Shown here: positions 44,921 to 53,400 of the stretch, in pieces
Numbering within the stretch: position 1 is the stretch's first letter
How the letters are laid out: the number at the start of each line of letters is the position of its first letter
NCBI GenBank assembly: GCA_012267415.1
Contig: JAAXGN010000124.1
Location: 1-64,000 of the forward strand
Source: Candidatus Poribacteria bacterium
Lineage (GTDB): Bacteria; Poribacteria; WGA-4E; WGA-3G
Length of the DNA: 64,000 nt
Direction: 5' to 3'
Notes under the pieces: model-generated
The model's input: only the letters and a program-made list of their open reading frames with translations
Told to the model about the DNA's origin: nothing
The model's database searches: none
Translations under genes and position numbers: made by a program

Positions 44921-45020
44921 TGTCTGAACTAGGATTTACAGGATTATAGGATTTTCAGGATAAGACTCGCGAACATTAGAATGCACGTAGATGTTGACGC
45001 ATCTGGATGAATACGTTGTT
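44921..45020. repeat. Direct repeat of about 100 bp, copy 1
   Basis: Starts TGTCTGAACTAGGATTTACA and ends GGATGAATACGTTGTT. A second copy lies at 45807-45913 inside element D, with an extra GCATTTGC. The DUF433 gene lies between them. No ORF is inside. A short partial match (GTCTGAACCAGGATTTTC) lies near 44129. Confidence 0.75.
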
Positions 45021-45145
45021 ACCGTGTCCCAAGATTTCCAATTGGTAATTTTTAAAATTGCTCTTTATAGGTGGTGACTGGATTCGTCTATCCGAAAATT
45101 TACCAATTTTACCAATTACGATTCTGAAGTGGATATGAACGCATC

Positions 45146-45544
45146 TCAATTGTGATCTTTTAAGGTGGGAGACGATGTGGGACCTGGCGAACTCACTTGT
45201 GTGATATCCGTTTTTCCTTCACTAACAACTCTTTCTTGTTCTGCTTTGAGTTGAAGCAAGCGAACAACAGCAGATGACGGATTTTTCGCCTGTTCTTCTC
45301 GTGCCTTTCGACAGAATTCCAAATAATCCTCCAAATATGTACCAACTTCTTCTGGGTTTTGCAGATAATACAAGATTGTTGCGTAAACCTGTTCCAGCGT
45401 AACCGTATAGTAACGATCAGCGATTGCTTCTGCTGTTTTGCCATTGTGAATATACTCGTTCAGGACAGTTTCAATACCTATACGTGTTCCTTTGATACGA
45501 ATATCATCTTCTGCCAAAAAGTTAAAGTACTCTTCAATTTGCAT
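45146..45544 (-). CDS. DUF433-family protein, antitoxin-like
   Basis: A 132-residue protein. The DUF433 core is residues about 1-75: EDDIRIKGTRIGIETVLNEY, then GKTAEAIADRYYTVTLEQVY and ATILYYLQNPEEV, a helix-turn-helix-like fold common in VapB-type antitoxins with a linked toxin gene. A charged tail of about 55 residues follows. No toxin gene is adjacent. It is flanked by direct repeats. Confidence 0.87.
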   Translation of the reverse strand: MQIEEYFNFLAEDDIRIKGTRIGIETVLNEYIHNGKTAEAIADRYYTVTLEQVYATILYYLQNPEEVGTYLEDYLEFCRKAREEQAKNPSSAVVRLLQLKAEQERVVSEGKTDITQVSSPGPTSSPTLKDHN

Positions 45545-45616
45545 GATATATTTCCATAGTGGGTTTAGATAAGTATTTTATCCTTTGTTTTCGAAATCTG
45601 CAAGGGAATTTTCGCT

Positions 45617-46090
45617 ATAGGGTGTGTAAAGTAATTGTCACCGTTTTTGTCTAAATCGCGGATTACGCGGAGAACACGGAAGACGCGGAAGGGTGTTTTG
45701 GGTTACATAGATGGGCGCGAATTACACGGATTGTTCGGATTTTTGAGTTTGATGTTCTGTGATTCTGTTGTGAAGGTCAGTGTTATCCTTTTGGTTTGAT
45801 TTCTTTTGTCTGAACCAGGACAGACAGGATTTCAAGATTTTCAGGATAAGACTCACGAACATTAGAATACACGTAGATGTTGACGCATTTGCGCATTTGG
45901 ATGAATACGTTATTATACCATTTCTATTAATTTTTCTCCCATTACCGGATACCATTGGGTGTGTAAAATTTTTGTAGAAATATACAGATAAAACTTGTCC
46001 GAGCGATCTCTAAATCGCGGCCTGTCGGGAATCGGAGTTCCCTCCTACAAAGTAATCTGAGGTTTATAATCAGAACTTTACACACCCTAT
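45617..46090. repeat. Element D, copy 2: 474-bp element with 16-bp perfect terminal inverted repeats
   Basis: ATAGGGTGTGTAAAGT (45617-45632) and ACTTTACACACCCTAT (46075-46090) are perfect inverse copies. Inside are the TGTCACCGTTTTTGTC plus CGCGGA tandem block shared with 42210-42405, copy 2 of the 100-bp direct repeat (45807-45913), a third GGGTGTGTAAAATTTTTG end at about 45956, and a GTCGGGAATCGGAGTTCCC hairpin. No transposase is encoded. The right end contains the stop codon of the VWA gene. It fills nearly all of the gap 45545-46086. Confidence 0.85.
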
Positions 46091-46947
46091 TTTAACTGAA
46101 TGAAGCTTTCAATCTTATTTTTTAATCCCCCTGGATCCAATTGTTCAAAAAATTGAGTGTCCTCAATACCCATCTCATCTAACCATGTCTTCCAATATGC
46201 TTGGATAATGTCGAAATCTTGGAAATGTTTCACTCCATTTGTTTCACGTAGTCGAATTTCAAGCATCAAGAATTTTACATTGAAATCCTTGAAGTTACCA
46301 ACTGGGTGTAAACTTTTACCATTCTTTATTTTATTGATTGCTTCATCAACTTCCAGATCATCAAATTCTCTAACCCACATACATGTTCCCTTCGGGCGAT
46401 TTACTTGCTTATCAAAGGTCAAGTAGCCATCAGAAAGACAGACGACCAAGTTCTGGTGGCTTTTAGAAAAGGAATGCTCCGCTTGAGACCTGAACCAATC
46501 CCAAATATCTGAACCGGTTTGCGGATGCTTCTGAACATAATCATATAACTCGGAAACAGCATCAATTAATTCCTGTTTCTTATTTTGGAATTCAGGGTTT
46601 CCACTACGTTTCTCAGGGGCAGTAAGTGTTAGTTTCTCTGTGATGTTATACGGAGGATTCTGTGTTTCGGGTTGATCTGGAACTACGAAATTAAGTTTGT
46701 GTTTCTTTATTTTTCCTGTTCTGATCTCAGGTTCAATAAGCTCATAAAACTGATCTACAATCTTTTTTAGAATGCCGATGTCTTTTTCTCTTTGGTCAGG
46801 ATGCTTTTCTGGACAAACACGATCCGATGTATCAATAATCACAACGATGTTTAAGGGAGCATCTAATACCTGACTATTCGAATAGTTTACATTTAAGAAA
46901 AAAAGAAATAGGATAGAAATTACTATAACAACATTAATTCTATTCAT
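46087..46947 (-). CDS. Periplasmic VWA-like domain protein
   Basis: A 286-residue secreted protein with a signal peptide (about 1-25, cut near NSQ). The mature part is a VWA-like fold: LNIVVIIDTSDRV has the first metal-binding strand (D-T-S, but Arg replaces the last Ser of DxSxS), and NLVVCLSDGYLTF the later SDG strand. A helical insert (about 110-150) separates them. The TAG stop lies in the end of element D, so the original C-terminus may be lost. It is the last gene of a four-gene minus-strand set, 9 bp after the coiled-coil gene. Confidence 0.72.
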   Translation of the reverse strand: MNRINVVIVISILFLFFLNVNYSNSQVLDAPLNIVVIIDTSDRVCPEKHPDQREKDIGILKKIVDQFYELIEPEIRTGKIKKHKLNFVVPDQPETQNPPYNITEKLTLTAPEKRSGNPEFQNKKQELIDAVSELYDYVQKHPQTGSDIWDWFRSQAEHSFSKSHQNLVVCLSDGYLTFDKQVNRPKGTCMWVREFDDLEVDEAINKIKNGKSLHPVGNFKDFNVKFLMLEIRLRETNGVKHFQDFDIIQAYWKTWLDEMGIEDTQFFEQLDPGGLKNKIESFIQLK

Positions 46948-46956
46948 AAAGTACCT

Positions 46957-48462
46957 CTAAACTGTTTTAAAAGTTGTCTTAAAATTCTCAAGTGTCTGCT
47001 TGGCAAGTTCTTGGATATCGATAATTTGACTTGAGATTTCCTGGGGTTGAAGATCGGTTCTACATTGCGCTACATACCGACACCATCCTGTCACGAATTC
47101 ATGAGCCTGCGCTTCCATCTTCCTTATGTCAATAACCCTTTCACGTTGCCCTTTTGAGTGTGTGTCTATTTCAGATTCACAACGATCAATTTCCATTTGA
47201 AAACTGTCAACTTGTTCGTTGAGGGATTTAATTTCGTCTTGAATACTTTGCATTTCAGCATCTAAGCCAGCAATTTCGATTTCAATCGGATGTCTATATG
47301 TTTTTACAAGCGAGTCTGAATAGGTTTGTTTGTCTTCCTTGAGTCTATTCAAACCTTCTTCTAAAATTTGGATTTCAGTGTTTAAGACAGATAGTTCAAC
47401 TAGTTTATCACTCTTCTCTGCTCTAATTTGCATTTCCATCTGCTTAGACTTATCATGTTGTGGACGGATGTTTCCCCATAATCCTAGTATAAAATTTAAT
47501 CCAAATCCTAACAGAACTGAAGTGCCTAAACCTAAAAGCGCAAAAAGACCGAACAGTAACAAGAAATGTTCTGGATCATCTCCAGCATCTTGCTGTGCCT
47601 TAACTACAGTAGAAGCGATTCGCCATCCAATTATTCCTTCAATGATAATAGTTGCAAACAAAAATGCCCCAAAATGTTTCCACTTTTTATTTTCCTCGCT
47701 AAGATAGGTTACAATTACAAGAAAGATGAAAATAGAGGGAAACACAAGAACCAACAGATTAACAGGTTCTTCCTTGGATGCTCTATCTAGCGCTTTGTAA
47801 TCAATAAGAGCAGTCAAATCCATTTCATCACTCGATTTGACAGTCTTTTCACCTGCAGACACATAAAAAAGATAGAGGTAAAAGAATAGCGCAATAATCA
47901 CAGCTGTGGAAAAAATCGGGAAAATTGTTTTAGGTAACCATTGTAGAAAGTTAGAAAACCGGTGTCGAAATTTAGAGAACCAATGTTCGGAGGATTGGTG
48001 AACTGTTCCATCAGTGTTTAAAGCATCCAATTCAACTTGAGTTGGTGATTCTAAATCAGTTTCTATTTTGGCTATTTCTGCTTTCTTGGATTCCATATCC
48101 GAAATCTTTCCTTCAATTTTATCATTTAGTTCCGCAATACGTGAACCTTCCGACGTTTCCAAGATTTCTACTGGAGATTCCATCTTTACTTTGAGTTCGG
48201 CCAATTCTACTTTCTTTGTTTCAAGTTCTTTAGTTGCTTCACTGATCGCATTTTGCCGTTGAACCTTCTGTTCCTCAAGCACATCTTTGTCTTCAACCAA
48301 TACCTCTATTTTTGCTTGAAAATAATCATCGTTAAATGCGATTTCAAGACTCTCATCACGGACTATAACATTAAGATGTTCCTGTAGTGCCTCTGTTATT
48401 CCTCTGCCTGCAGCCGCGCAAGTAAAACCACTGTCCGCACTATAATAAAGTTTACCGTTCAA
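46957..48462 (-). CDS. Coiled-coil membrane protein, four TM helices, unknown family
   Basis: A 501-residue protein. Residues 1-55 form a small N-terminal domain. About 58-145 is a long coiled coil (Glu/Lys heptads such as AISEATKELETKKVELAELK). Four membrane helices follow (about 180-205, 235-257, 267-287, 302-330), then a second coiled coil (about 345-435) and a short helical end. Symmetric coiled coils on both sides of a membrane block suggest an oligomeric scaffold or channel-like assembly. The start codon overlaps the GIY-YIG stop by 4 bp. No known family is recognised. Confidence 0.75.
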   Translation of the reverse strand: MNGKLYYSADSGFTCAAAGRGITEALQEHLNVIVRDESLEIAFNDDYFQAKIEVLVEDKDVLEEQKVQRQNAISEATKELETKKVELAELKVKMESPVEILETSEGSRIAELNDKIEGKISDMESKKAEIAKIETDLESPTQVELDALNTDGTVHQSSEHWFSKFRHRFSNFLQWLPKTIFPIFSTAVIIALFFYLYLFYVSAGEKTVKSSDEMDLTALIDYKALDRASKEEPVNLLVLVFPSIFIFLVIVTYLSEENKKWKHFGAFLFATIIIEGIIGWRIASTVVKAQQDAGDDPEHFLLLFGLFALLGLGTSVLLGFGLNFILGLWGNIRPQHDKSKQMEMQIRAEKSDKLVELSVLNTEIQILEEGLNRLKEDKQTYSDSLVKTYRHPIEIEIAGLDAEMQSIQDEIKSLNEQVDSFQMEIDRCESEIDTHSKGQRERVIDIRKMEAQAHEFVTGWCRYVAQCRTDLQPQEISSQIIDIQELAKQTLENFKTTFKTV

Positions 48463-48890
48463 AGATGTTCCCCCTCTACATGTGCTGGTGTTCTTCTATT
48501 GGAGAGTTTGCTAAAACGTGTCAGAAATTGTGATGTCCACTTTCTCCAAAGACTATCAGAGCTAACACAATTGACATGTGTTGGCAGACGCTTATGAACT
48601 TCTTTAAGTTTTTGTATTGCCTCTGATGGGTCGGAGAATTTAAAAAACTCACGATCTTTGTTAGGACGCAACTCAGCGAGTTCTTGATGTATCAAGGCTT
48701 CAAGTTCTTTTGGATTGTCACAAAACTCTTCATGAACAATATCAAAAGGCATTGGCACGCCAGTTCCGACTGAATTATTATAGCCATGATAAAGTTGATC
48801 TGCTCGATCTTGTGCAGTTTGTGTCTCCGTAAATCCAATTTTCACTAAGCCGGGCATTGCCTTATTCGTCAAGATATAAACACTTCCCAT
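48459..48890 (-). CDS. GIY-YIG (T5orf172-like) nuclease family protein
   Basis: A 143-residue protein. Its first 95 residues match the T5orf172/MUG113 branch of the GIY-YIG fold: GSVYILTNKAMPGLVKIGFT (YIL replaces GIY, KIG replaces YIG), followed by DRADQLYHG, then PFDIVHEEFCDNPKELEALIHQEL and DREFFKF. The Glu and Arg of the active site have candidates. The C-terminal 45 residues are basic. The frame stays open to about 48970 upstream but has no other start. It overlaps the coiled-coil gene by 4 bp. Confidence 0.82.
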   Translation of the reverse strand: MGSVYILTNKAMPGLVKIGFTETQTAQDRADQLYHGYNNSVGTGVPMPFDIVHEEFCDNPKELEALIHQELAELRPNKDREFFKFSDPSEAIQKLKEVHKRLPTHVNCVSSDSLWRKWTSQFLTRFSKLSNRRTPAHVEGEHL

Positions 48891-48960
48891 AAAAGTTCCT
48901 TTGAATTTTTGATTCAGATATTCGTATCCTGCTTGCCAGTTGGTATCTCTACAGATAAGT

Positions 48961-49275
48961 CTAACCTATTCCCCAAAACGAAAAGCTTTCTTTACGATCC
49001 CTCCACCCACTCGTAATTACGCTTTCTAAAGGACGGAGTATGCGCTTGTATCGCGTTGCACTGGGTACAACAAAACCTTGCATTGAGGCGGAAGCATCAA
49101 AATAGATGCGCGCAGTAAGGTTTTCCGATATGACTACTGGGTAAGGCTCGGTTATGGGATCGGGCGGGTCTGGAGGACTCAAGTTATTATTGCAACTTGT
49201 TAGTGAGATTAAAATACATAGATTGATTACGTATAGCAAAAAACTTGCTTTCAATCCTAAATAGTTTTGTTTCAT
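48961..49275 (-). pseudogene. Truncated VWA lipoprotein
   Basis: A 104-residue lipoprotein start from the ATG at 49275. The lipobox ISLTSC is at the end of the signal. A Pro-rich linker leads to RIYFDASASMQGFVVP, the first strand of a VWA domain with an intact DxSxS metal site, then YKRILRPLESVITSGW. It stops after KESFSFWGIG, at about the second strand; the family usually continues for several hundred residues. Reading one frame over gives AFRFGE and a stop at once, so a simple frameshift does not restore it. It has its own promoter and opens the operon 49275-46087. Confidence 0.7.
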
Positions 49276-49380
49276 ATTCGGTCCCAATTCGTAAAGTGTT
49301 ATCCTGTTTATATCAGTTTTATATAGGTATATTACGTAAAATGGTATATTTCGTCTTTTCGCGTCTTGATTATGATTTAT

Positions 49381-49409
49381 ATGATAATACAGTGGTGATA
49401 ATTTGTCAA
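49381..49409 (-). promoter_or_regulatory. Sigma-70-type promoter of the VWA/coiled-coil operon
   Basis: On the minus strand a perfect TTGACA (49409-49404), 17 bp, then TATCAT (49386-49381). It points at the truncated VWA lipoprotein gene starting at 49275, about 105 bp downstream, and could drive all genes to 46087. Confidence 0.65.
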
Positions 49410-49524
49410 TAGTAAATTAATGAGTATTTTGATATATTTTACTTTCTGTTCTCTTTTGACTTTTTTTACTCATACTGAGGTTATGCTACGATGACACAAT
49501 TTAACAAGCTATTCCATTTCTATT

Positions 49525-49845
49525 AAAGAATCCGTGAAAATTACCCAAATTGAGTTCCTCTAATAAATCATTCAATAGATTTTCAGCAAGTATGGAATGT
49601 GATTCGTATTTTTCCCTTCAATACTTAAGACACATTTTTTTACCCAAATAGGTGCATAAAATGAAAGAAAAATGAAGTTTTTTCTAAAATTTTAGTCAAA
49701 ACGGGCAAAAAACGAAAGAATCCGTGAAAATCACTCATATTGGATTCCTCTAATAAATCATCAATAGATTTTCAACAAGTATGGAATGCGATCGCATTTT
49801 TATTCTTCAAAACTTAACGCACAGTTTTATACCTATTTAGGAAGT
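49525..49845. repeat. Two direct repeats of about 130 bp, 190-bp period
   Basis: Copy 1 (49525-49655) and copy 2 (49715-49845) share AAAGAATCCGTGAAAATYAC, CCTCTAATAAATCAT, CAATAGATTTTC and AACAAGTATGGAATG blocks in the same order, with about one change per ten bases. AT-rich, no ORF. They are part of the 1.2-kb gene-free interval 49276-50476, which holds only repeats and the promoter. Confidence 0.75.
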
Positions 49846-49879
49846 TATTTTCTGGGATTTCTTTAGTCCCGTATGTAGA

Positions 49880-50062
49880 TTAAATTAATAATCAGGTAAT
49901 TCTGATTTCCCCAGGTCGGTAGGTGCGATATCCTTATCGCACCGAATCCTATGTGAAAACCTCTTATGAAACTGGTTGGGACAGATTCGGTGCGATAGGG
50001 ATATCGCACCTACCGGCCTGGGATAGCTTCGTTTTTACCTTTTTAATTACTTAATCTTCATT
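49880..50062. repeat. GGTAGGTGCGAT inverted-repeat element, copy 3
   Basis: Same block order as copy 1 at 7066-7258: AATAATCAGGTAATTCTGAT, CCCAGGTCGGTAGGTGCGAT, ATCGCACCTACCGGCCTGGG, then TTTTTAATTACTTAATC. The inner arms differ from copy 1 in paired positions (ATATCCTTATCGC against GATTTCCTAATCGC), keeping each arm complementary to its partner. Confidence 0.75.
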
Positions 50063-50064
50063 AG

Positions 50065-50270
50065 GACGATATGTGAAAGATTAGGCAATAAAATAAACAT
50101 ATCGTCCCTACCAAATCAACGCCAAATGCGCGTTTGGCATTTGGCGGGACTGAAGAGAGTTGGGATAACGTCTTTCTATAAACATATCGTCCCTACGGGA
50201 CTAAAGACACACCAACAACAAATTAATTCCCTTAAACAAATTAATTCCCTTAAACTGACGTATAAGGTAC
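50065..50270. repeat. Paired CGTCCCTACGGGAC repeat, copy 3, with nested 34-bp insert
   Basis: Left unit 50093-50151 is split in its hairpin loop by 34 bp (50112-50145) that start CAAATCAACG and carry GCCAAATGCGCGTTTGGC. The right unit (50178-50202) is intact. Subtracting the insert gives the same 51-bp period as at 28-103 and 10313-10388. A direct duplication AAACAAATTAATTCCCTT follows at about 50217-50255. Confidence 0.82.
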
Positions 50271-50476
50271 TATAAGAGGCACAAGCTAACAGCATGTGCT
50301 ACAACACACACCCAATCCAACAGAATGTCAACTATTGGCGAAGGTATTGCTACAATAAAAAAAGGCTTTTTCAAGAAATGATATTAGATGGGAGTTCTCG
50401 GATAAACGCAGTCGCTCTGGTAGCACAACCTAACAGGTTATGCTACAAAAGAAGGCTTTGCGGAATTCCTGTCATT

Positions 50477-53400
50477 TCAATATTTCAGATCCGAAATAGG
50501 GGTTCCATCTGTGTCAGTAATACGCAGGATAAAGGTACATGCCCCTTCCTCATTACATACCTTTACGAGGATGCTGTTTCTGCCTTGCTTGAGTGTGACT
50601 GGAATTACATAAGTATCAAGCCTAACAGCATAGGTTTTTGTATGTGTGAATGCCTCTTTGCCGTTTAACCATAATTTGCCTTGGTCATCACTATCAAAAC
50701 GTAACTGGACTTCACGTTCATCAGGGGATGTGACGGTAACGAAGGCATAGAAGACCTGCCAGTTAACATTCCTCTCTCCGAGATGGATATAACCGTTTAA
50801 TGTCCTGTCGCTGAGCTTTTTCCATCTCACAGGTCCAACCTGTCCATCATGTGTTGTCGTTAAGTCAATTTCCGTAATGTCTTCAGATATGTATGCAGTA
50901 TCAAAATCAATTCCGCCTGCATTGTCAAATGGTCCAAGCACCATCCACGCGTCTTCTGTAACAAAACAGGTTTTTTGAATATAAGCATCTGCTTTTTCAT
51001 GTTCACCATTTTGGCGATAATGCTCTGCTAAAGCGAAGTTGGTATCTATTTGAAGTTTTAAATTGCTTGTATTATTAGGATCAAGTTCAACAATCAGATC
51101 ATCAATTCTTTTGACATAAATATCTGCATTGTCAGGCATGCCTGTATCACGATAATATGTCGCGAGACTGAGGTAGGCATTTAGTTGATGATTTAGTCTT
51201 TCTGACGTAAGGTTTCTCTTGAGTGTGTCAATTATCTGAATCTGTGCATCCGATTCCGCATTCATAAGGTTATCGTGATAGAATTTGGCTAAGAGGAGAT
51301 GTGCATTCAGTTGGATGCTGCGGTTATCTGGGAAAGCGTCTATTATGTTGCTCACCATTTCAGTGAAACCGTCTTTGTCCTGAACGTTCTTGCCTATCTT
51401 GCCAATTTTTACGAACAATTGTCGGTGAAAACTTGGTAGTGTTGTAACGGTTTTCTCTGGATTGTAATCTGCTGCTGATAGGTTCTTGGTGAATTGTTCT
51501 AATGCTTCGTCATACCATTCGTTTGCGAGGTAAACCTCGCCTTTTGTCAAGATATGATCTGAGATTTTTGGTTTATTTGGTGAATGTTCAACAAATTGCA
51601 ACACGTTCTCTTTGGTCTGTTCTTTGGAAGATAGGTCTATATCAGAGGCATGTTCTTGATCCGCTTCTCGCTTACGTTTGCGTATTTTATCCCAATCCCA
51701 AAATAGGATGAAACCGCCTTCAACACTAATTAGTGTTTTGTTATCCTGTGAAAATAGTAATTTATCGACTGTATCCGTATGGCCATTTAACGTGGTGAGT
51801 TTTTTTCCGGTTGCTACATCCAATAACCTGATTTTACCACCCCAGCAGCCAATAATCAGTATTGTGTTATCTGGTGAAAAGATGAATGTCTCACCATTTT
51901 CTTCTTCAATAAAACGTATTTCCTTAAAGTGGGGTTGTTTCGCTCTTCCTATTATACGTATCCCTTCCGTGCTGCTGACAGCGATTAGGGAACCGTCTGA
52001 AGAGAATGCGAAGTGTTGTATAGGTTCACGATTTTCATCGCCAGGCAATAACTCATGAAAGAAGGAACTCAACTCTGTCCCAGTTTCCGTTTCCCACAGT
52101 TGAACATGTCCTCCCGATGTTCCACTGACAATCATCTTTCCATCTGGTGAAAATTTCACAGTTCTGATAAAGGGTTTATTCTTGGCATTTTCATCGTGTT
52201 CTGAGGTAATTATCTTTCGTTGTTCCCCCGTTTCTATATTTAGCAGATGGATATGTTGACCCGACTCCTCTGCTAAGGTTATTCCATCCGGTGAGAAAAC
52301 CTCTCCATAACCTCCTGCAAAAGACTTTATCTCCTGTCCAGTGTTAACATCAGTCAGACGCAGTACATCTGCTTTATAGTTTGGCTTAAATGGATTGGAT
52401 TGAAAACCCCAATTAGCAAGCATTGTTCCATCGGGGGATAACACAAGATTTCTCCATGTCCCCCACAATAAGCGTTCCTCAAGTGTTGCTTTTGTTACTG
52501 AAGTCGTTTTTTGAAAATTCTTTAGGTTCCAAACAGAGATTATACCGTCGCCTGATACACTCACTAGTTTAGAACCATCAATTGACATGGCTGCTGTCGT
52601 CAGCCACAGGTGTCCAGCGATCCGGTTTTGCATCGGTTTTCTATTTTTAAGGTCCCAAAACAGGATAGTGCCATCTGTCCCACCGCTTGCAAGCGTATTA
52701 CCGTCTGGCGAAAATGCTAATGTATCAACAAAACTGTGATGTCCCGTGAAAGTAGCGATCAATTCACCTATATGAGTATCCCATAATTTGATAGTGCTAT
52801 CTTCACTTCCACAGGCAAGTTGTGCTCCATCAGGAGAGAATGCTAATGCTATCGGTCTCCCATTTCTCTCGTTTTTTAAAGGGTTTTTAATTACCTCTTT
52901 TCCATCTTCGTTTGTTACGCTCCAAATGTTTCCTTCTATAGGCTTTTGTAAGAGGATAGATTCTTCTGTAGTGTTGGTATCCCATAGTTGAATTGTTGTA
53001 TCCAAGTTTCCAGTAGCGAGGCGCGTTCCATCAGGAGAGAATTTCAGTGTCAAGGCACGGTTTGTTGTATAGTGTTCCTCAATGTAATAATCGCGCATAT
53101 GAAAGTTTTTCCCAAATGCCCTAAGTGTGGATAACTGATTTCCGGTGGTTGTATCCAATATCTGAATTTTTCCTTCATCACTACCGATAGCGATTTTATC
53201 CTCTGTAAGTGCGTAGTTTTCGAGATGTATGGGCCTAACTCTCTCCTCCATTTTTGTCGTTGTGGTCTCTCCAGTTTCAACACTTACGCTATACATAGTA
53301 TCTCCTGACATGCTCAAAAAGATAAGTGTTTTGCTATCATCTGAGAACCGCAGGATGGATGCTGCAGGTAAAGTGTCTTTAATTGGCACTTTAGTCATAT

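Noticed and set aside
45722-45977. Short ORFs on both strands near 45.8 kb
   Set aside because: They lie in element D and in the 100-bp direct repeat; no protein-like features.
48890-48970. Upstream extension of the GIY-YIG protein
   Set aside because: The frame is open (about 26 codons) but contains no start codon other than the ATG at 48890.
50294-50668. 124-codon plus-strand ORF
   Set aside because: It spans GTGCTACA hairpins and then lies antisense to the WD40 gene; no ribosome binding site, Cys-rich shadow.
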